Positions 14,360-22,422 are shown, counted from the first letter of the stretch. The stretch: 40,269 nucleotides of DNA from Psychrobacter pacificensis (GCF_900101915.1 NZ_FNAL01000022.1:1-40269), one strand, 5' to 3'. The notes: generated from the letters alone by a model not told the origin. Numbers and translations are program-made.

Positions 14360-17008
14360 CTAAAATGGGCGTGGTGAGGAGTAGCGGCGTCTTTGTGCTT
14401 GTTCATGCGCTTGGATGGCGTTCTTCGTTTTTTGCAGGTGATCTGTCACAGTTTGTGTGAGCGTTGCCCCATCTATGGTGATAGCAGGAACGTGCTCAAA
14501 GCGCTCATTGATCTGGGTTAATACCTCGACCTTATCTTGATTGTCAGGCAAGCGCTCAAGCTGTTGCCATAGCGTCGTTGCTGCCTTCTGCACCTGCGTT
14601 GCAATTTTTTTGGCATCGGTGTCTCGTAAACTTTTTTGTAGTGTCGTAAAGCTGTCAGTGTGTTTTAGAGTAGTGAATATAAATGCTTGTGCGGCAACCG
14701 CCTCAGCCGCGTTGATCACTTCGATCGGTGCATCAACGGCCTTAAAATCAAGGGCATCAACGCGGTCACGCACCCGTACCACTAAATTGTCAAATCGATC
14801 TCGATATGCTTTGGTCTCATTGATTCGCTGACGCTTAAGAGATGCCTGCTGCCGTCTCTGTTGTAAAGCTACTCGCCGCCTGGTTAAAGCCTCCTCTCGT
14901 GCGCGCTCAGCCTCTTCCTTAAGCTTTGCTTGCTCATGTGCTTTATTGAGCTGGTGGTGAAGCACCATCGTACGGTTGCGCCAGTCATCAAGCCGATCTG
15001 CGTTCAATTGAGTGGTCTTGGTACGGGTAATCTCATCGTATAGGTCATCATCTTGCACAATCACAGCTTCACTTTGATCCAGTAAGGCGATACGCTGCTC
15101 ATAAAACGGCGACAGGCGCTGATAGGTTTTTTGACTGGTATTAATTTGCTGCTTTAACTGTTTGATGTCGTTATCATTGGCAGTCTTAAACGCTTTAACA
15201 TCAGCGGTCAATGCCGTTAAACGAGTGTAAGCATCCGCGTCTACCTCTACTGCTTTTAACGTACTGAGCGCCTCACGCTCTTTTTGAAGATATTTAAAGC
15301 GCTCAACATCCAGATCTGCAAATGCGGCAAACTTATGATAAGTGTCCATGTTATTGGTGACGTCTATCTCTTGTAGATCCGCAAACGCTTGATCCCACTG
15401 TAAGGATAAGTCGGATTTTTCAATATCAATCTCATCAAGAGCTTTAAAGCCAGTCGCCAGTTTATTCAGCTTTGCGGCAAAGGGTTTTAGCGTGGCCTTC
15501 AACCCTTTGTAGTCCGCAATGACTTCATTATTAAGCGGGATCAGCTTTTTTAAAACCGTTTTATTGTTCAGCACCGTTTTATCAATCTGTGACAGCTGCT
15601 CTTCAAGACGGCTAACAGCGCGGCCTGTTTGTAGGGTATCATCTTGTCTAAACTCCTCAACCAACGCTAAAGCCGCCTTTAGTGCCTCACTTTGCTCTTT
15701 TGTGCTTATCTGCCTGGCAAGCTCAATCATTTTTTGGCGGGGGTCACTAAAATCCTGTCCCACCTCCTCGGTGAACCGCTGGGTACTCTTAATGTTTTTA
15801 TCAATAGTAATAATCTGTTTAGACTGGTGCGCTAACTCTTCATGCAGCGCATCAATGGTTGAAAATAAGGCGCTGCGTACCATCTTTTTTTGACTCACAA
15901 AGTCGGCTGAGATTGCTAAAAGCTCATCAAGTGCGTGATCATTCGCCGCATCACTATGCGTCTGACTGTTACTTTTAGGGATAGCGGGTTCAAGTTCAAC
16001 GGCAGGATCTACAAATCGGATATTACTGAGCTCAATTCGCGCAAAGGGTTTACGCTTTTTATAATGTATTGTGACGCCGTTAACCTCTTGTTCATTGCTT
16101 TCTAGGTCAATACGTCCCTTGTCGTCGTACTCAATTACTAAACCATTTTTTTCAATGTAAGCATTGATCTCATCAATCGTCTCGTTGTATTCGTGAATCA
16201 CTGAACGATTGCCTTTGAGAATATCCTTATATAGTGATTTACCCAGTTTCATTTTTGGCAAACGATTGATGCCCAGCTCACGGTAGGATTTCTCACTAAT
16301 GGTTTTATTCTTAGGCAGTAGCTCATTGGCCATATCCGCCCAAAGGGTGCGTTGATATTTAAGCTCATCGCCGCGTCCGTTTAACCCCTTAGATAACCGC
16401 TCCTCCGTTGACCACTGCAACCAATTCTTGCGTGCTGATAAAGCATAACCCTCAACATCCGCTACTATCTCACGGCTTGAGAGTAAAATATGGGCATGAA
16501 AGTTACGACTGGTCAGCTCAACCACTTCAACCTCCCCCACATGTTTCTCGTGACTGTGGGGCCGATGAATGGCCACATCGACAAGCACGTTATAGCGATC
16601 AGATAAGGTTTGAGCGTAGCGCTCGGCCAGAACTATACGCTGATCCGCGGTGATCCCATCAGGAAACATCACGTCAATCTCAGTACCCAATTGCGCGTTT
16701 TTACGAGTCTCAATGCGTTCGATATCATTCCAAAAACCCTCACGTGTCACTGCTAGATCCCCAGCAAGAGTTGGCGTTATCAACGCCGTATGCATCACAT
16801 TTTTCTCAATAACTTGCGTGTATTTAGTACCATCACTGTCCACTAAATTTAAGATTTTGTCTTTAGCTTTACTGGTGTAATCGTGGACGACTCCTGACTG
16901 CTCATCAACCAGTTTTGAGCCAGAATTATAAGCCGACTTTGCCACCACGCTATGATTTTTCGCCTTACTAACGGCGCTAACTGACAGGTGAAACCCTTTA
17001 TTATTCAT
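14360..17008 (-). CDS. mobA: MobA/MobL-family (MOBQ) relaxase
   Basis: Nicks oriT and leads the strand in mobilization. The N-terminus FHLSVSAVSKAKNHSVVAKS with Tyr27 just after is motif I, with the likely catalytic tyrosine. HRPHSHEKH and SRNFHAHILLSSREI are the metal-binding histidine motif III. The C-terminal 550 residues are long coiled coil (many Gln, Lys, Glu), without the primase motifs of the RSF1010 protein. 882 residues is long for the family. An ATT codon at 17023 can be read as an upstream start but ATG 17008 is the natural one. oriT lies directly upstream and a MobC-position gene is divergent. Confidence 0.9.
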   Translation of the reverse strand: MNNKGFHLSVSAVSKAKNHSVVAKSAYNSGSKLVDEQSGVVHDYTSKAKDKILNLVDSDGTKYTQVIEKNVMHTALITPTLAGDLAVTREGFWNDIERIETRKNAQLGTEIDVMFPDGITADQRIVLAERYAQTLSDRYNVLVDVAIHRPHSHEKHVGEVEVVELTSRNFHAHILLSSREIVADVEGYALSARKNWLQWSTEERLSKGLNGRGDELKYQRTLWADMANELLPKNKTISEKSYRELGINRLPKMKLGKSLYKDILKGNRSVIHEYNETIDEINAYIEKNGLVIEYDDKGRIDLESNEQEVNGVTIHYKKRKPFARIELSNIRFVDPAVELEPAIPKSNSQTHSDAANDHALDELLAISADFVSQKKMVRSALFSTIDALHEELAHQSKQIITIDKNIKSTQRFTEEVGQDFSDPRQKMIELARQISTKEQSEALKAALALVEEFRQDDTLQTGRAVSRLEEQLSQIDKTVLNNKTVLKKLIPLNNEVIADYKGLKATLKPFAAKLNKLATGFKALDEIDIEKSDLSLQWDQAFADLQEIDVTNNMDTYHKFAAFADLDVERFKYLQKEREALSTLKAVEVDADAYTRLTALTADVKAFKTANDNDIKQLKQQINTSQKTYQRLSPFYEQRIALLDQSEAVIVQDDDLYDEITRTKTTQLNADRLDDWRNRTMVLHHQLNKAHEQAKLKEEAERAREEALTRRRVALQQRRQQASLKRQRINETKAYRDRFDNLVVRVRDRVDALDFKAVDAPIEVINAAEAVAAQAFIFTTLKHTDSFTTLQKSLRDTDAKKIATQVQKAATTLWQQLERLPDNQDKVEVLTQINERFEHVPAITIDGATLTQTVTDHLQKTKNAIQAHEQAQRRRYSSPRPF

Positions 17009-17051
17009 AGCAAAAAAACCCAATATTGAGAGATGATTTTTTGGGGGTTGT

Positions 17052-17067
17052 AGGGGGTTCGCCCCCT
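17052..17067. repeat. Short hairpin with TTCG loop near oriT
   Basis: AGGGGG-TTCG-CCCCCT is a perfect 6-bp GC stem with a very stable tetraloop. It sits between the mobA start and the large oriT hairpin, and could limit transcription or help single-strand folding during transfer. Confidence 0.6.
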
Positions 17068-17077
17068 GCCGAACGAC

Positions 17078-17143
17078 GGAGTTTATGTAAAAAATAGTAC
17101 CCCTTGTGGGTCTTTTTTACATAAACTCCTAAGTTCGCTCTTA
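17078..17143. other. oriT: Origin of transfer (oriT) with 17-bp hairpin and nic-like site
   Basis: A perfect 17-bp inverted repeat (17078-17094 and 17113-17129, starting GGAGTTTATGTA) is followed at once by CCTAAGTTCGCTCTTA. That sequence resembles the nic region TAAGTGCGCCCT of RSF1010-type MOBQ plasmids. Position between a relaxase gene and a divergent small gene agrees. The exact nick is not determined. Confidence 0.75.
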
Positions 17144-17269
17144 ACAGAGGGTTAAAATACTACTGCGCCCACGAAACGATGTGGTCTTGTGTATTTTACT
17201 ACCTTGCATACCTATGTATGTACTGCTAGGATCAACTCTATCATAGTTGGCTAAAAAAAGGATGAGGTA

Positions 17270-17611
17270 ATGTCAGTAATATCAGATGATTTATTCGCAA
17301 ATAAGATTAAGCAATTACAGGCTCTTAAAAAAGAGATTGATCAGGACAGGCTTGAAGCACATAAAATATTGGGGGAGTGGTTGGCCAACGCATTAGACGA
17401 TGATGATAATCATGAACTGCAAGCTATTTTTTTAGACGCACACGATAATGAAAAATATGCTCGTTTGAAAAAGCACCGTGAATTTTTGAAAGCAATTGCC
17501 AATAAAATACAAAGTAAAGCTGAGGTGGTACCAAGCAGCTTTACACCACCTAAAAACAGTCAGGACAGTGACCACGGTTCATTGCTTGATATTTATTCAT
17601 CATCACATTAG
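17270..17611 (+). CDS. Small protein in MobC position, probable relaxosome accessory
   Basis: 113 residues, helical and highly charged (KIKQLQALKKEIDQDRLEAH and LKKHREFLKAIANKIQSK). ATG 17270 follows AGGATGAGG. It is divergent from the relaxase with oriT between them, the arrangement of mobC in RSF1010-like plasmids, so a DNA-binding accessory role is inferred. I see no clear ribbon-helix-helix or HTH motif. No homologue is recognised by name. Confidence 0.68.
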   Translation: MSVISDDLFANKIKQLQALKKEIDQDRLEAHKILGEWLANALDDDDNHELQAIFLDAHDNEKYARLKKHREFLKAIANKIQSKAEVVPSSFTPPKNSQDSDHGSLLDIYSSSH

Positions 17612-17809
17612 CTACTCGAAATCGCCTAATTGAAGGTACAGCTGGATCGTCTACTAATTAGCGAAAGGTTAGGAGACGGTTATCGGCTGTTTTAAGCGTT
17701 TTAGAATAGCTTTAGCTACCATCGTATCGGACAGAGCGTAAAACGTATATAAGAGTGGTTTCTAGGCTTTTTAGCAACGGTTTGATAAGTGTTTACAGAT
17801 GTGTCGATA

Positions 17810-17980
17810 ATGGCTACTGAAAATGAAGACAAGCTATCTACAAAAAATGAGACTGATATTGAGAATGTGAAAACAGGGTTGTCCAGAATGACAGACGAAG
17901 ATATTCAAAATATCTTTGACCATGCTTTTGAAGATCTTCAAAGATCTAAGCTTGATCCGAACCATGCGAACGTGGAATAA
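17810..17980 (+). CDS. Hypothetical 56-residue acidic protein
   Basis: From ATG 17810: MATENEDKLSTKNETDIENV and a helical remainder ending SKLDPNHANVE. Very acidic; no family recognised. GTG 17789 is an alternative start. There is no good Shine-Dalgarno, so the gene is uncertain. It lies between the mobilization genes and the first replicon. Confidence 0.35.
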   Translation: MATENEDKLSTKNETDIENVKTGLSRMTDEDIQNIFDHAFEDLQRSKLDPNHANVE

Positions 17981-18179
17981 CATTAAGTAAGTGGACAATT
18001 GCATTCTGAGCTACTGATCAGTTTTACAAGTGATTGGTCGATCAAATTATCATCTTAAATCCGTCGGTTTTTTGGTTTTTTCCTTATTATTTAAAATAAA
18101 AATATATTTTTTACTTTTAAAAACTTTTAAAGACTTTTAGACAGTCTGTAAGCTTTGCTATTAAAGGGTTACGCACTCT

Positions 18180-18264
18180 ATTATGCTACTTTTATCCCGC
18201 ATTATGCTACTTTTATCCCGCATTATGCTACTTTTATCCCGTTTAAATGCTACTTTTATCCCGC
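18180..18264 (+). repeat. oriV: Iterons of replicon 1
   Basis: Four 21-bp units with the core ATGCTACTTTTATCCCG: 18180-18200, 18201-18221, 18222-18242 and 18244-18264, the last displaced by one base and starting TAA instead of ATT. They lie directly before a Rep_3 initiator gene, next to a very AT-rich stretch (18070-18150) suitable for melting. This is a standard iteron origin. Confidence 0.88.
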
Positions 18265-18297
18265 ATTATGCTAGTATCTTGAAGTAACTAGCATAAT
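18265..18297. promoter_or_regulatory. Inverted iteron-like operator of rep 1
   Basis: ATTATGCTAGT (18265-18275) and its exact inverse ACTAGCATAAT (18287-18297) share half of the iteron sequence. In pPS10-type plasmids, Rep dimers bind such an inverted version to repress their own gene, while monomers bind iterons. The same switch is inferred here. Confidence 0.75.
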
Positions 18298-18309
18298 GAG
18301 GTTGTCATA

Positions 18310-19263
18310 ATGAATGATGTCGAGCTATACGAAAAAAAATATCCTGAAAAATGGATTGTTATGCAGAATAAAATTACTCAAGCTTTTAGAGAGATGTCTA
18401 TTGATGAGAAGCGCATCATTATTCTAGCGAGCCCATTGGTTAGGGTTAATAATGCTACTGAAAAAACACCGATAGAGGTTGCGTCTTCTGAATTTGCTAA
18501 GCTTAGCGGAATAGATAGAAACTCGGCTTATAAGCAAATGAAATCAGCTAGCAAAAAATTAATGAAGCGTACATTCATTTATGAGGATAAGGATGGTGAT
18601 GATACAGAGGTTCAATGGCTAATCAGGTCGAAATATGCAGATGGCTATATATCGATGCATTTTACAGATGAGGTAATATACTTACTTCAGGTTTTTGATA
18701 AGCTCAACCCTTACACTAAATATTTAAAAGAAGATATCTTAAACCTCAAATTGACTTACTCGTTAGACCTTTACCATCTAGCAAAAAAGTCTGAGGGGAA
18801 GGGTGGTTTTTCTATGACTTTAGATCAATATAGGCAAGAACTTGGCACGCCTAAGTCGTATGAGCGCATCAACAATTTGAAAGAGAATGCAGTTGATGGA
18901 CCCATAAAAGAAATTAATCAGAAAACCGACATCAAAATCACCTATGAAAACATCAAACGTGGACGCACAGTTACAGGTTTGACATTCACCGTCAAGGCCA
19001 AGCCAACTAAGAAAAAAGGACAGGAGGGCCTAAATCAGAATAATGAGGATAGAGATATCCCACCTCTAACCGTTAAGCAAATTGATCGTTTTGCCCCTTT
19101 GTTGGCTAACTACTCACCGTTTGGTAGTTACGCACCATCAGGTAAAAGCACTCAAGAAGTTATTAGTTGGTTACACACTCAATTAAGAGATGAGGCTTTT
19201 TTAAAGACCCACAAAAAGCACTTACTGGCGATAGGCTATACGTTCCCTAAGCAGAAATCATAA
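18310..19263 (+). CDS. repB: Replication initiator, Rep_3 superfamily (replicon 1)
   Basis: Iteron-binding initiator of 317 residues. The first winged helix opens WIVMQNKITQAFREMSIDEK and RIIILASPLVR; the second follows LDLYHLAKKSEGKGGFSMTL and DQYRQELGTPKSYERI. RNNLKENA..IKEINQKTDIKITYE is the conserved end of the second domain. ATG 18310 follows GAGG. The C-terminal 80 residues are the usual variable tail. This family is the common replicon of Moraxellaceae plasmids. Confidence 0.92.
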   Translation: MNDVELYEKKYPEKWIVMQNKITQAFREMSIDEKRIIILASPLVRVNNATEKTPIEVASSEFAKLSGIDRNSAYKQMKSASKKLMKRTFIYEDKDGDDTEVQWLIRSKYADGYISMHFTDEVIYLLQVFDKLNPYTKYLKEDILNLKLTYSLDLYHLAKKSEGKGGFSMTLDQYRQELGTPKSYERINNLKENAVDGPIKEINQKTDIKITYENIKRGRTVTGLTFTVKAKPTKKKGQEGLNQNNEDRDIPPLTVKQIDRFAPLLANYSPFGSYAPSGKSTQEVISWLHTQLRDEAFLKTHKKHLLAIGYTFPKQKS

Positions 19264-19290
19264 TATGAAAAAAGCATGCTTAGTAGTTTT

Positions 19291-19343
19291 GGCATTACAA
19301 ATGGTTTATATTGTACGTACATATATAAGCCATTTGTAATGCC
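19291..19343. promoter_or_regulatory. Palindromic operator of the relB/dinJ-like gene
   Basis: GGCATTACAAATGG (19291-19304) and its exact inverse (19330-19343) flank a TATA-rich centre with GTACGTAC. The right arm ends at the base before the start codon, so there is no room for a Shine-Dalgarno outside the palindrome. Antitoxins of this type repress their own promoter. Confidence 0.7.
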
Positions 19344-19577
19344 ATGACGACAACCAATTATAATATCAGGCTCGATCAAGAGCTCAAGGATAGCGCCTTT
19401 GCCGTGTTTGAAAGCTATGGATTAACGCCGTCTCAAGCAATCAAATTGTTCTTAACTCAAGTGGCGCAAACCAATACCGTGCCGTTATCCTTTGATTATC
19501 AAAAACCCTCTAATCTTAATACGCCGCCACAAACTTCTGCGGGTGATTACGGATTGAGCGGCCAGCGCCATAAATAA
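19344..19577 (+). CDS. RelB/DinJ-family antitoxin, orphan
   Basis: 77 residues: ribbon-helix-helix start NYNIRLDQELKDSAFAVFES, then YGLTPSQAIKLFLTQVAQTN and TVPLSFDY, the hallmark of DinJ/RelB antitoxins. No RelE/YafQ toxin follows; the next genes are a complete YefM-YoeB pair. It may be a relic, an anti-addiction factor against a chromosomal or rival plasmid toxin, or a co-regulator of the neighbouring pair. ATG directly follows the palindrome. Confidence 0.8.
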   Translation: MTTTNYNIRLDQELKDSAFAVFESYGLTPSQAIKLFLTQVAQTNTVPLSFDYQKPSNLNTPPQTSAGDYGLSGQRHK

Positions 19578-19593
19578 ATCAGTGTAAAAATAA

Positions 19594-19613
19594 CTGTACA
19601 GATATAAGTACAG
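19594..19613. promoter_or_regulatory. YefM operator
   Basis: CTGTAC-AGATATAA-GTACAG lies about 60 bases before the antitoxin start and contains TGTACA, the core of known yefM operators. It overlaps an AT-rich promoter region (TATATAAT downstream near 19620). Confidence 0.6.
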
Positions 19614-19670
19614 CTATGGTATATAATATCAGTCATACAAATAAATATGACCAAACACGGAGTAATCGTT

Positions 19671-19961
19671 ATGGATGTTGTGAACTACACTGATTTTAGA
19701 AAGGGCCTAGCCAAATATATCGATAAGGTAGATACCGACAAATCGCCGATCGTGATTACTAGACAAAACGCCAAACCTGCGGTACTCATGAGTTTAGAAG
19801 AGTTTAATTCATATGAGGAAACGCTTCATCTGCTAAAAAGCCCCACTAATGCCAAGCGCCTCAGACGCTCTATAGCCGATGCTAAGGCGGGTCGTTTAAT
19901 CGAGCATGACATCAATACGGATGACGCATTATTGACTTGTGATGATGAGGTGGACGCTTGA
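19671..19961 (+). CDS. yefM: YefM antitoxin (Phd/YefM family)
   Basis: Antitoxin that binds YoeB and represses the operon. ATG 19671 after GGAG gives MDVVNYTDFRKGLAKYIDKV, then SPIVITRQNAKPAVLMSLEE and FNSYEETLHLL, the complete Phd/YefM DNA-binding fold; the C-terminal part with ADAKAGRLIEHDI is the toxin-wrapping tail. An in-frame ATG at 19647 lies before the ribosome site and is less likely. Its stop TGA overlaps the toxin start. Confidence 0.92.
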   Translation: MDVVNYTDFRKGLAKYIDKVDTDKSPIVITRQNAKPAVLMSLEEFNSYEETLHLLKSPTNAKRLRRSIADAKAGRLIEHDINTDDALLTCDDEVDA

Positions 19962-20212
19962 TCTTATCTTGGACACAGGATGCGTGGGAGGACTACGAAT
20001 ACTGGCAAAAAACCAGCAAAGAGAAGGTCAAGCAAATAAGTAAGCTGATTAAAGCCATCAAACGTGATCCATTTGAGGGTATTGGTAAACCTGAACCACT
20101 CAAACACGATCTGGCAGGCTATTGGTCGCGTCGCATTGATCAAGAGCATAGACTGGTTTATGAGGTTCAAGATGATGCCATTATCATCGTTCAGTGCCGA
20201 TATCATTATTAA
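19958..20212 (+). CDS. yoeB: YoeB toxin, ribosome-dependent mRNA endonuclease
   Basis: 84-residue RelE-fold nuclease that cuts mRNA in the ribosomal A site. Glu46, Arg65, His83 and Tyr84, the catalytic set of E. coli YoeB, are all at the same positions, and the ending CRYHY is diagnostic. The start is TTG at 19958, overlapping the yefM stop, with GAGGTGG upstream; this weak start and coupling keep toxin below antitoxin. Stabilises the plasmid by killing or arresting cured cells. Confidence 0.94.
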   Translation: MILSWTQDAWEDYEYWQKTSKEKVKQISKLIKAIKRDPFEGIGKPEPLKHDLAGYWSRRIDQEHRLVYEVQDDAIIIVQCRYHY

Positions 20213-20231
20213 GTAAACAGTGTTAGTTCAC

Positions 20232-20266
20232 AAAAGTGCTTGATCCTAAGAATCAGGCACTTTTTT
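20232..20266 (+). terminator. Rho-independent terminator of yefM-yoeB
   Basis: AAAAGTGCTTGAT pairs (one G-T) with ATCAGGCACTTTT around a short loop, followed by T-rich DNA. Confidence 0.8.
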
Positions 20267-20269
20267 ATT

Positions 20270-20600
20270 TTCCATTCTGGCTATGTGTCCTAAAACGAAC
20301 GAGAAAGCTCTGTAGAGACGTCTAAATATATTGGTTAGTACTTCGACCTAAACATTCGACAACAAACCTTATGTGGTCATACGACGCCATATAATTGCTA
20401 ATGGTGACTATACCTCTGATCACGTTACCACAGAATAAAATAGTTGCTGTTTTATTCTTACCTAAAAATACACGTATATTATTTTGTATTTATATATACA
20501 GATTTAACAGATTTATACGTTTTTCGCCAATCCTCTGTAGCGCTTCATTTATAAGTATTACAGGGGATTTTTTTTATTTAAATGACGACGTTAACCTTGT
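20270..20600. other. Non-coding stretch before replicon 2 with two hairpins
   Basis: No gene is recognised. A 9-bp stem AGAATAAAA / TTTTATTCT (20432-20458), and a hairpin AATCCTCTGTA / TACAGGGGATT ending in eight T (about 20529-20571), are visible. The second has the form of a plus-strand terminator and would shield the iterons from upstream transcription or end a small RNA. Confidence 0.5.
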
Positions 20601-20601
20601 T

Positions 20602-20677
20602 ATAGGTAGACAAATACCTTGTTGTTTTAGTGTATAGGTAGACATTTAGCTTGTTTTAGGTAGACAAATACCTTGTA
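20602..20677 (+). repeat. oriV: Iterons of replicon 2
   Basis: Three 22-bp units with the core TAGGTAGACAAATACCTTG start at 20602, 20634 and 20656; the middle unit varies (CATTTAGCTTG). The second and third abut, while the first is set off by 10 bases, about one helical turn. A partial ACCTTGT precedes them. They are unrelated to the iterons of replicon 1, so each Rep should be specific. Confidence 0.82.
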
Positions 20678-20710
20678 TATGACGAAAAATTATAAAATTT
20701 TTCGTCATAT
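20677..20710. promoter_or_regulatory. 15-bp inverted repeat operator of rep 2
   Basis: ATATGACGAAAAATT (20677-20691) and its exact inverse (20696-20710) are separated by ATAA. It lies between the iterons and the rep gene and probably overlaps its promoter. Unlike replicon 1, the operator shares no sequence with the iterons. Confidence 0.65.
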
Positions 20711-20748
20711 ATGTTATATTAGTTAAAACCAAACAAATAGGTCAGGAT

Positions 20749-21999
20749 ATGACACCTGAAGAAATGCAGGGTTTTCAAGACAAGCTTAGGCAAGACTTTG
20801 GCCATACAATCAGGGTACGCGTTGAAAAACCGCTGACACCAGAGGAGCGTGAGGCTTTAATCAATCATATTAGATACACAAGAAATGATTTCAACGCCTC
20901 TATTGAGATTATTGAGCCCATTCCTATTGACTTTGATTTTGAGGTATTGCCTTTTGAAGAAGAGATTCAAAAGCCTATACAATCCCCTCAAAATGCAAGC
21001 TCAGATGCCAGTAGTACAACATCCGATAAAAAAGACGATAGCAACTGGGTTTATGGACCGAATTGGATTGTGCTACAAAACAGATTATTAAACGCGATTA
21101 CAGATTTGACGCATAACGAGAGACGACTGATCATGCTTTTATCGCCAAAGGTTCGAGCTGCCGTTGATAAAAATGCTAATCAGCGGACGTTTATGTTGAC
21201 AGCTTCAGAGTTTGCCAAAGAATATGGGCTCGAAAAAGATGGTACATACCAGCTGCTAAGTGAGTTATCGGATAGTTTGCTACAAAAAGCGTTTTGGTTT
21301 TATGATTTCAAAGCAGATGAGGTCGTCAATAGAAAAGGTAGCAGTTGGGTTGCTGAGTGTGAGTATCTAAAGGGTCAAGGGCGAATAGCGGTGACGTTGA
21401 CAGATACAGTGACTGAGATGTTAACTGTATTTGATAAGTCAAATACGTTCACGAAGTACGAGAGGCGCTATATCGTGGAGCTGGGCTCTTACGGTATTTT
21501 AATGTTCGAGCTTGTCAGTAGCTGTTTACACTTGCAGAGTGGTAAAAAAGCGTACTCAGTTGCGTATCTGCGCCAAAAATTCAACTGCACAGACAAGTAT
21601 GAAAAAATCACAGACTTTAAAACTAAGGTCTTAGATAAAGCCATAGCAGAGGTTGAGAAGCACACACCGCTGAAGGTTAGTTATACAGAAAACAAAATCG
21701 GCCGAGAAATCAGTGAAATCGTGTTTTGTATTCGGGACACCAGCAGTACAAGCCTTGAAGATAACGTCAAAGTGTTTAGTCCAGCTGAGATTAAAAAATA
21801 TGGTTGGAAACTTAAAGACAAGCATGAGGTAGTCAGCAATTTTCCTCAATCGATTAAAACGCCGGTTGAGACACAAAAAGAGATCGAGGCGCGTATGGCA
21901 AAACCTGAATACTACGCAGAGTATGTGCGCTACTTAAAAAAATTAACCGACTTTGATGAAAAGCTACATATAAAAAATATGCTCAAAAGAGCCAATTAA
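20749..21999 (+). CDS. Replication initiator, Rep_3 superfamily (replicon 2)
   Basis: 416 residues. The winged-helix pair begins at WIVLQNRLLNAITDLTHNER and RLIMLLSPKVRAAV, then FAKEYGLEKDGTYQLLSELS, and the second domain FTKYERRYIVELGSYGILMF to LKVSYTENKIGREISEIVFC. An unusual N-terminal extension of about 100 residues (MTPEEMQGFQDKLRQDFGHT onward, acidic linker with Ser/Asp) precedes the Rep domain and has no counterpart in replicon 1. ATG 20749 follows AGGTCAGGA. It appears intact. Confidence 0.9.
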   Translation: MTPEEMQGFQDKLRQDFGHTIRVRVEKPLTPEEREALINHIRYTRNDFNASIEIIEPIPIDFDFEVLPFEEEIQKPIQSPQNASSDASSTTSDKKDDSNWVYGPNWIVLQNRLLNAITDLTHNERRLIMLLSPKVRAAVDKNANQRTFMLTASEFAKEYGLEKDGTYQLLSELSDSLLQKAFWFYDFKADEVVNRKGSSWVAECEYLKGQGRIAVTLTDTVTEMLTVFDKSNTFTKYERRYIVELGSYGILMFELVSSCLHLQSGKKAYSVAYLRQKFNCTDKYEKITDFKTKVLDKAIAEVEKHTPLKVSYTENKIGREISEIVFCIRDTSSTSLEDNVKVFSPAEIKKYGWKLKDKHEVVSNFPQSIKTPVETQKEIEARMAKPEYYAEYVRYLKKLTDFDEKLHIKNMLKRAN

Positions 22000-22105
22000 C
22001 AGCGCTTTAACCTCACTTGTGACGCACACATCAAAGGGAGTCGATGATAGTGAACTCGTGCGGTCTCTTATGCAAGGCATATTATAGGATTTAGTAGGGA
22101 GTATT

Positions 22106-22402
22106 ATGAGCAAGGTTAGCTATAAAATAGACGAATTACCGCCACTAACTGCTAAGTAGCAAGCAGATTCAGAGCATCTAGCCACGCTTAGCGATGACGA
22201 CATTGATTTATCGGACATTCCAGAAGTCACCGACTGGTCAGGCGCGATCCGTGGCAGTATCAAATCTCAAGCGTTGTCTACGGAAACCAGTGTCATTAGC
22301 CCAAGTATCCTTGCCAAATTCAAGGACAGAGCTAAGCAAACAGGCGGTAACTATCAAGACATGATCAACGATGCCCTAGAAGAATACCTAACCGATCACT
22401 AG
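22106..22402 (+). pseudogene. BrnA-like antitoxin with an internal stop
   Basis: From ATG 22106 (after AGGGAG) the frame reads MSKVSYKIDELPPLTAK, then TAG at 22157-22159, then continues open to TAG 22400-22402 with DIDLSDIPEVTDWSGAIRGS and ISPSILAKFKDRAKQTGGNY and a tail QDMINDALEEYL. The second half is the BrnA/CopG-like antitoxin pattern (WSxAxRG and a terminal ribbon-helix-helix). One C-to-T change (CAG to TAG) would explain the stop. No BrnT toxin precedes it. Translation from an unusual downstream start is not excluded. Confidence 0.65.
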
Positions 22403-22422
22403 GCATTAAATAACAAGCACAT

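Noticed and set aside
17009..17023. Upstream ATT start of the relaxase
   Set aside because: ATG at 17008 starts directly before the conserved N-terminus; ATT starts are very rare.
18180..18264. CRISPR-like array
   Set aside because: 21-bp repeats abut with no spacers and precede a rep gene; they are iterons. The 8-bp arrays likewise have no spacers.
20395..20637. 80-residue plus-strand frame before replicon 2
   Set aside because: It runs through a terminator-like hairpin and into the iterons; composition is non-coding.
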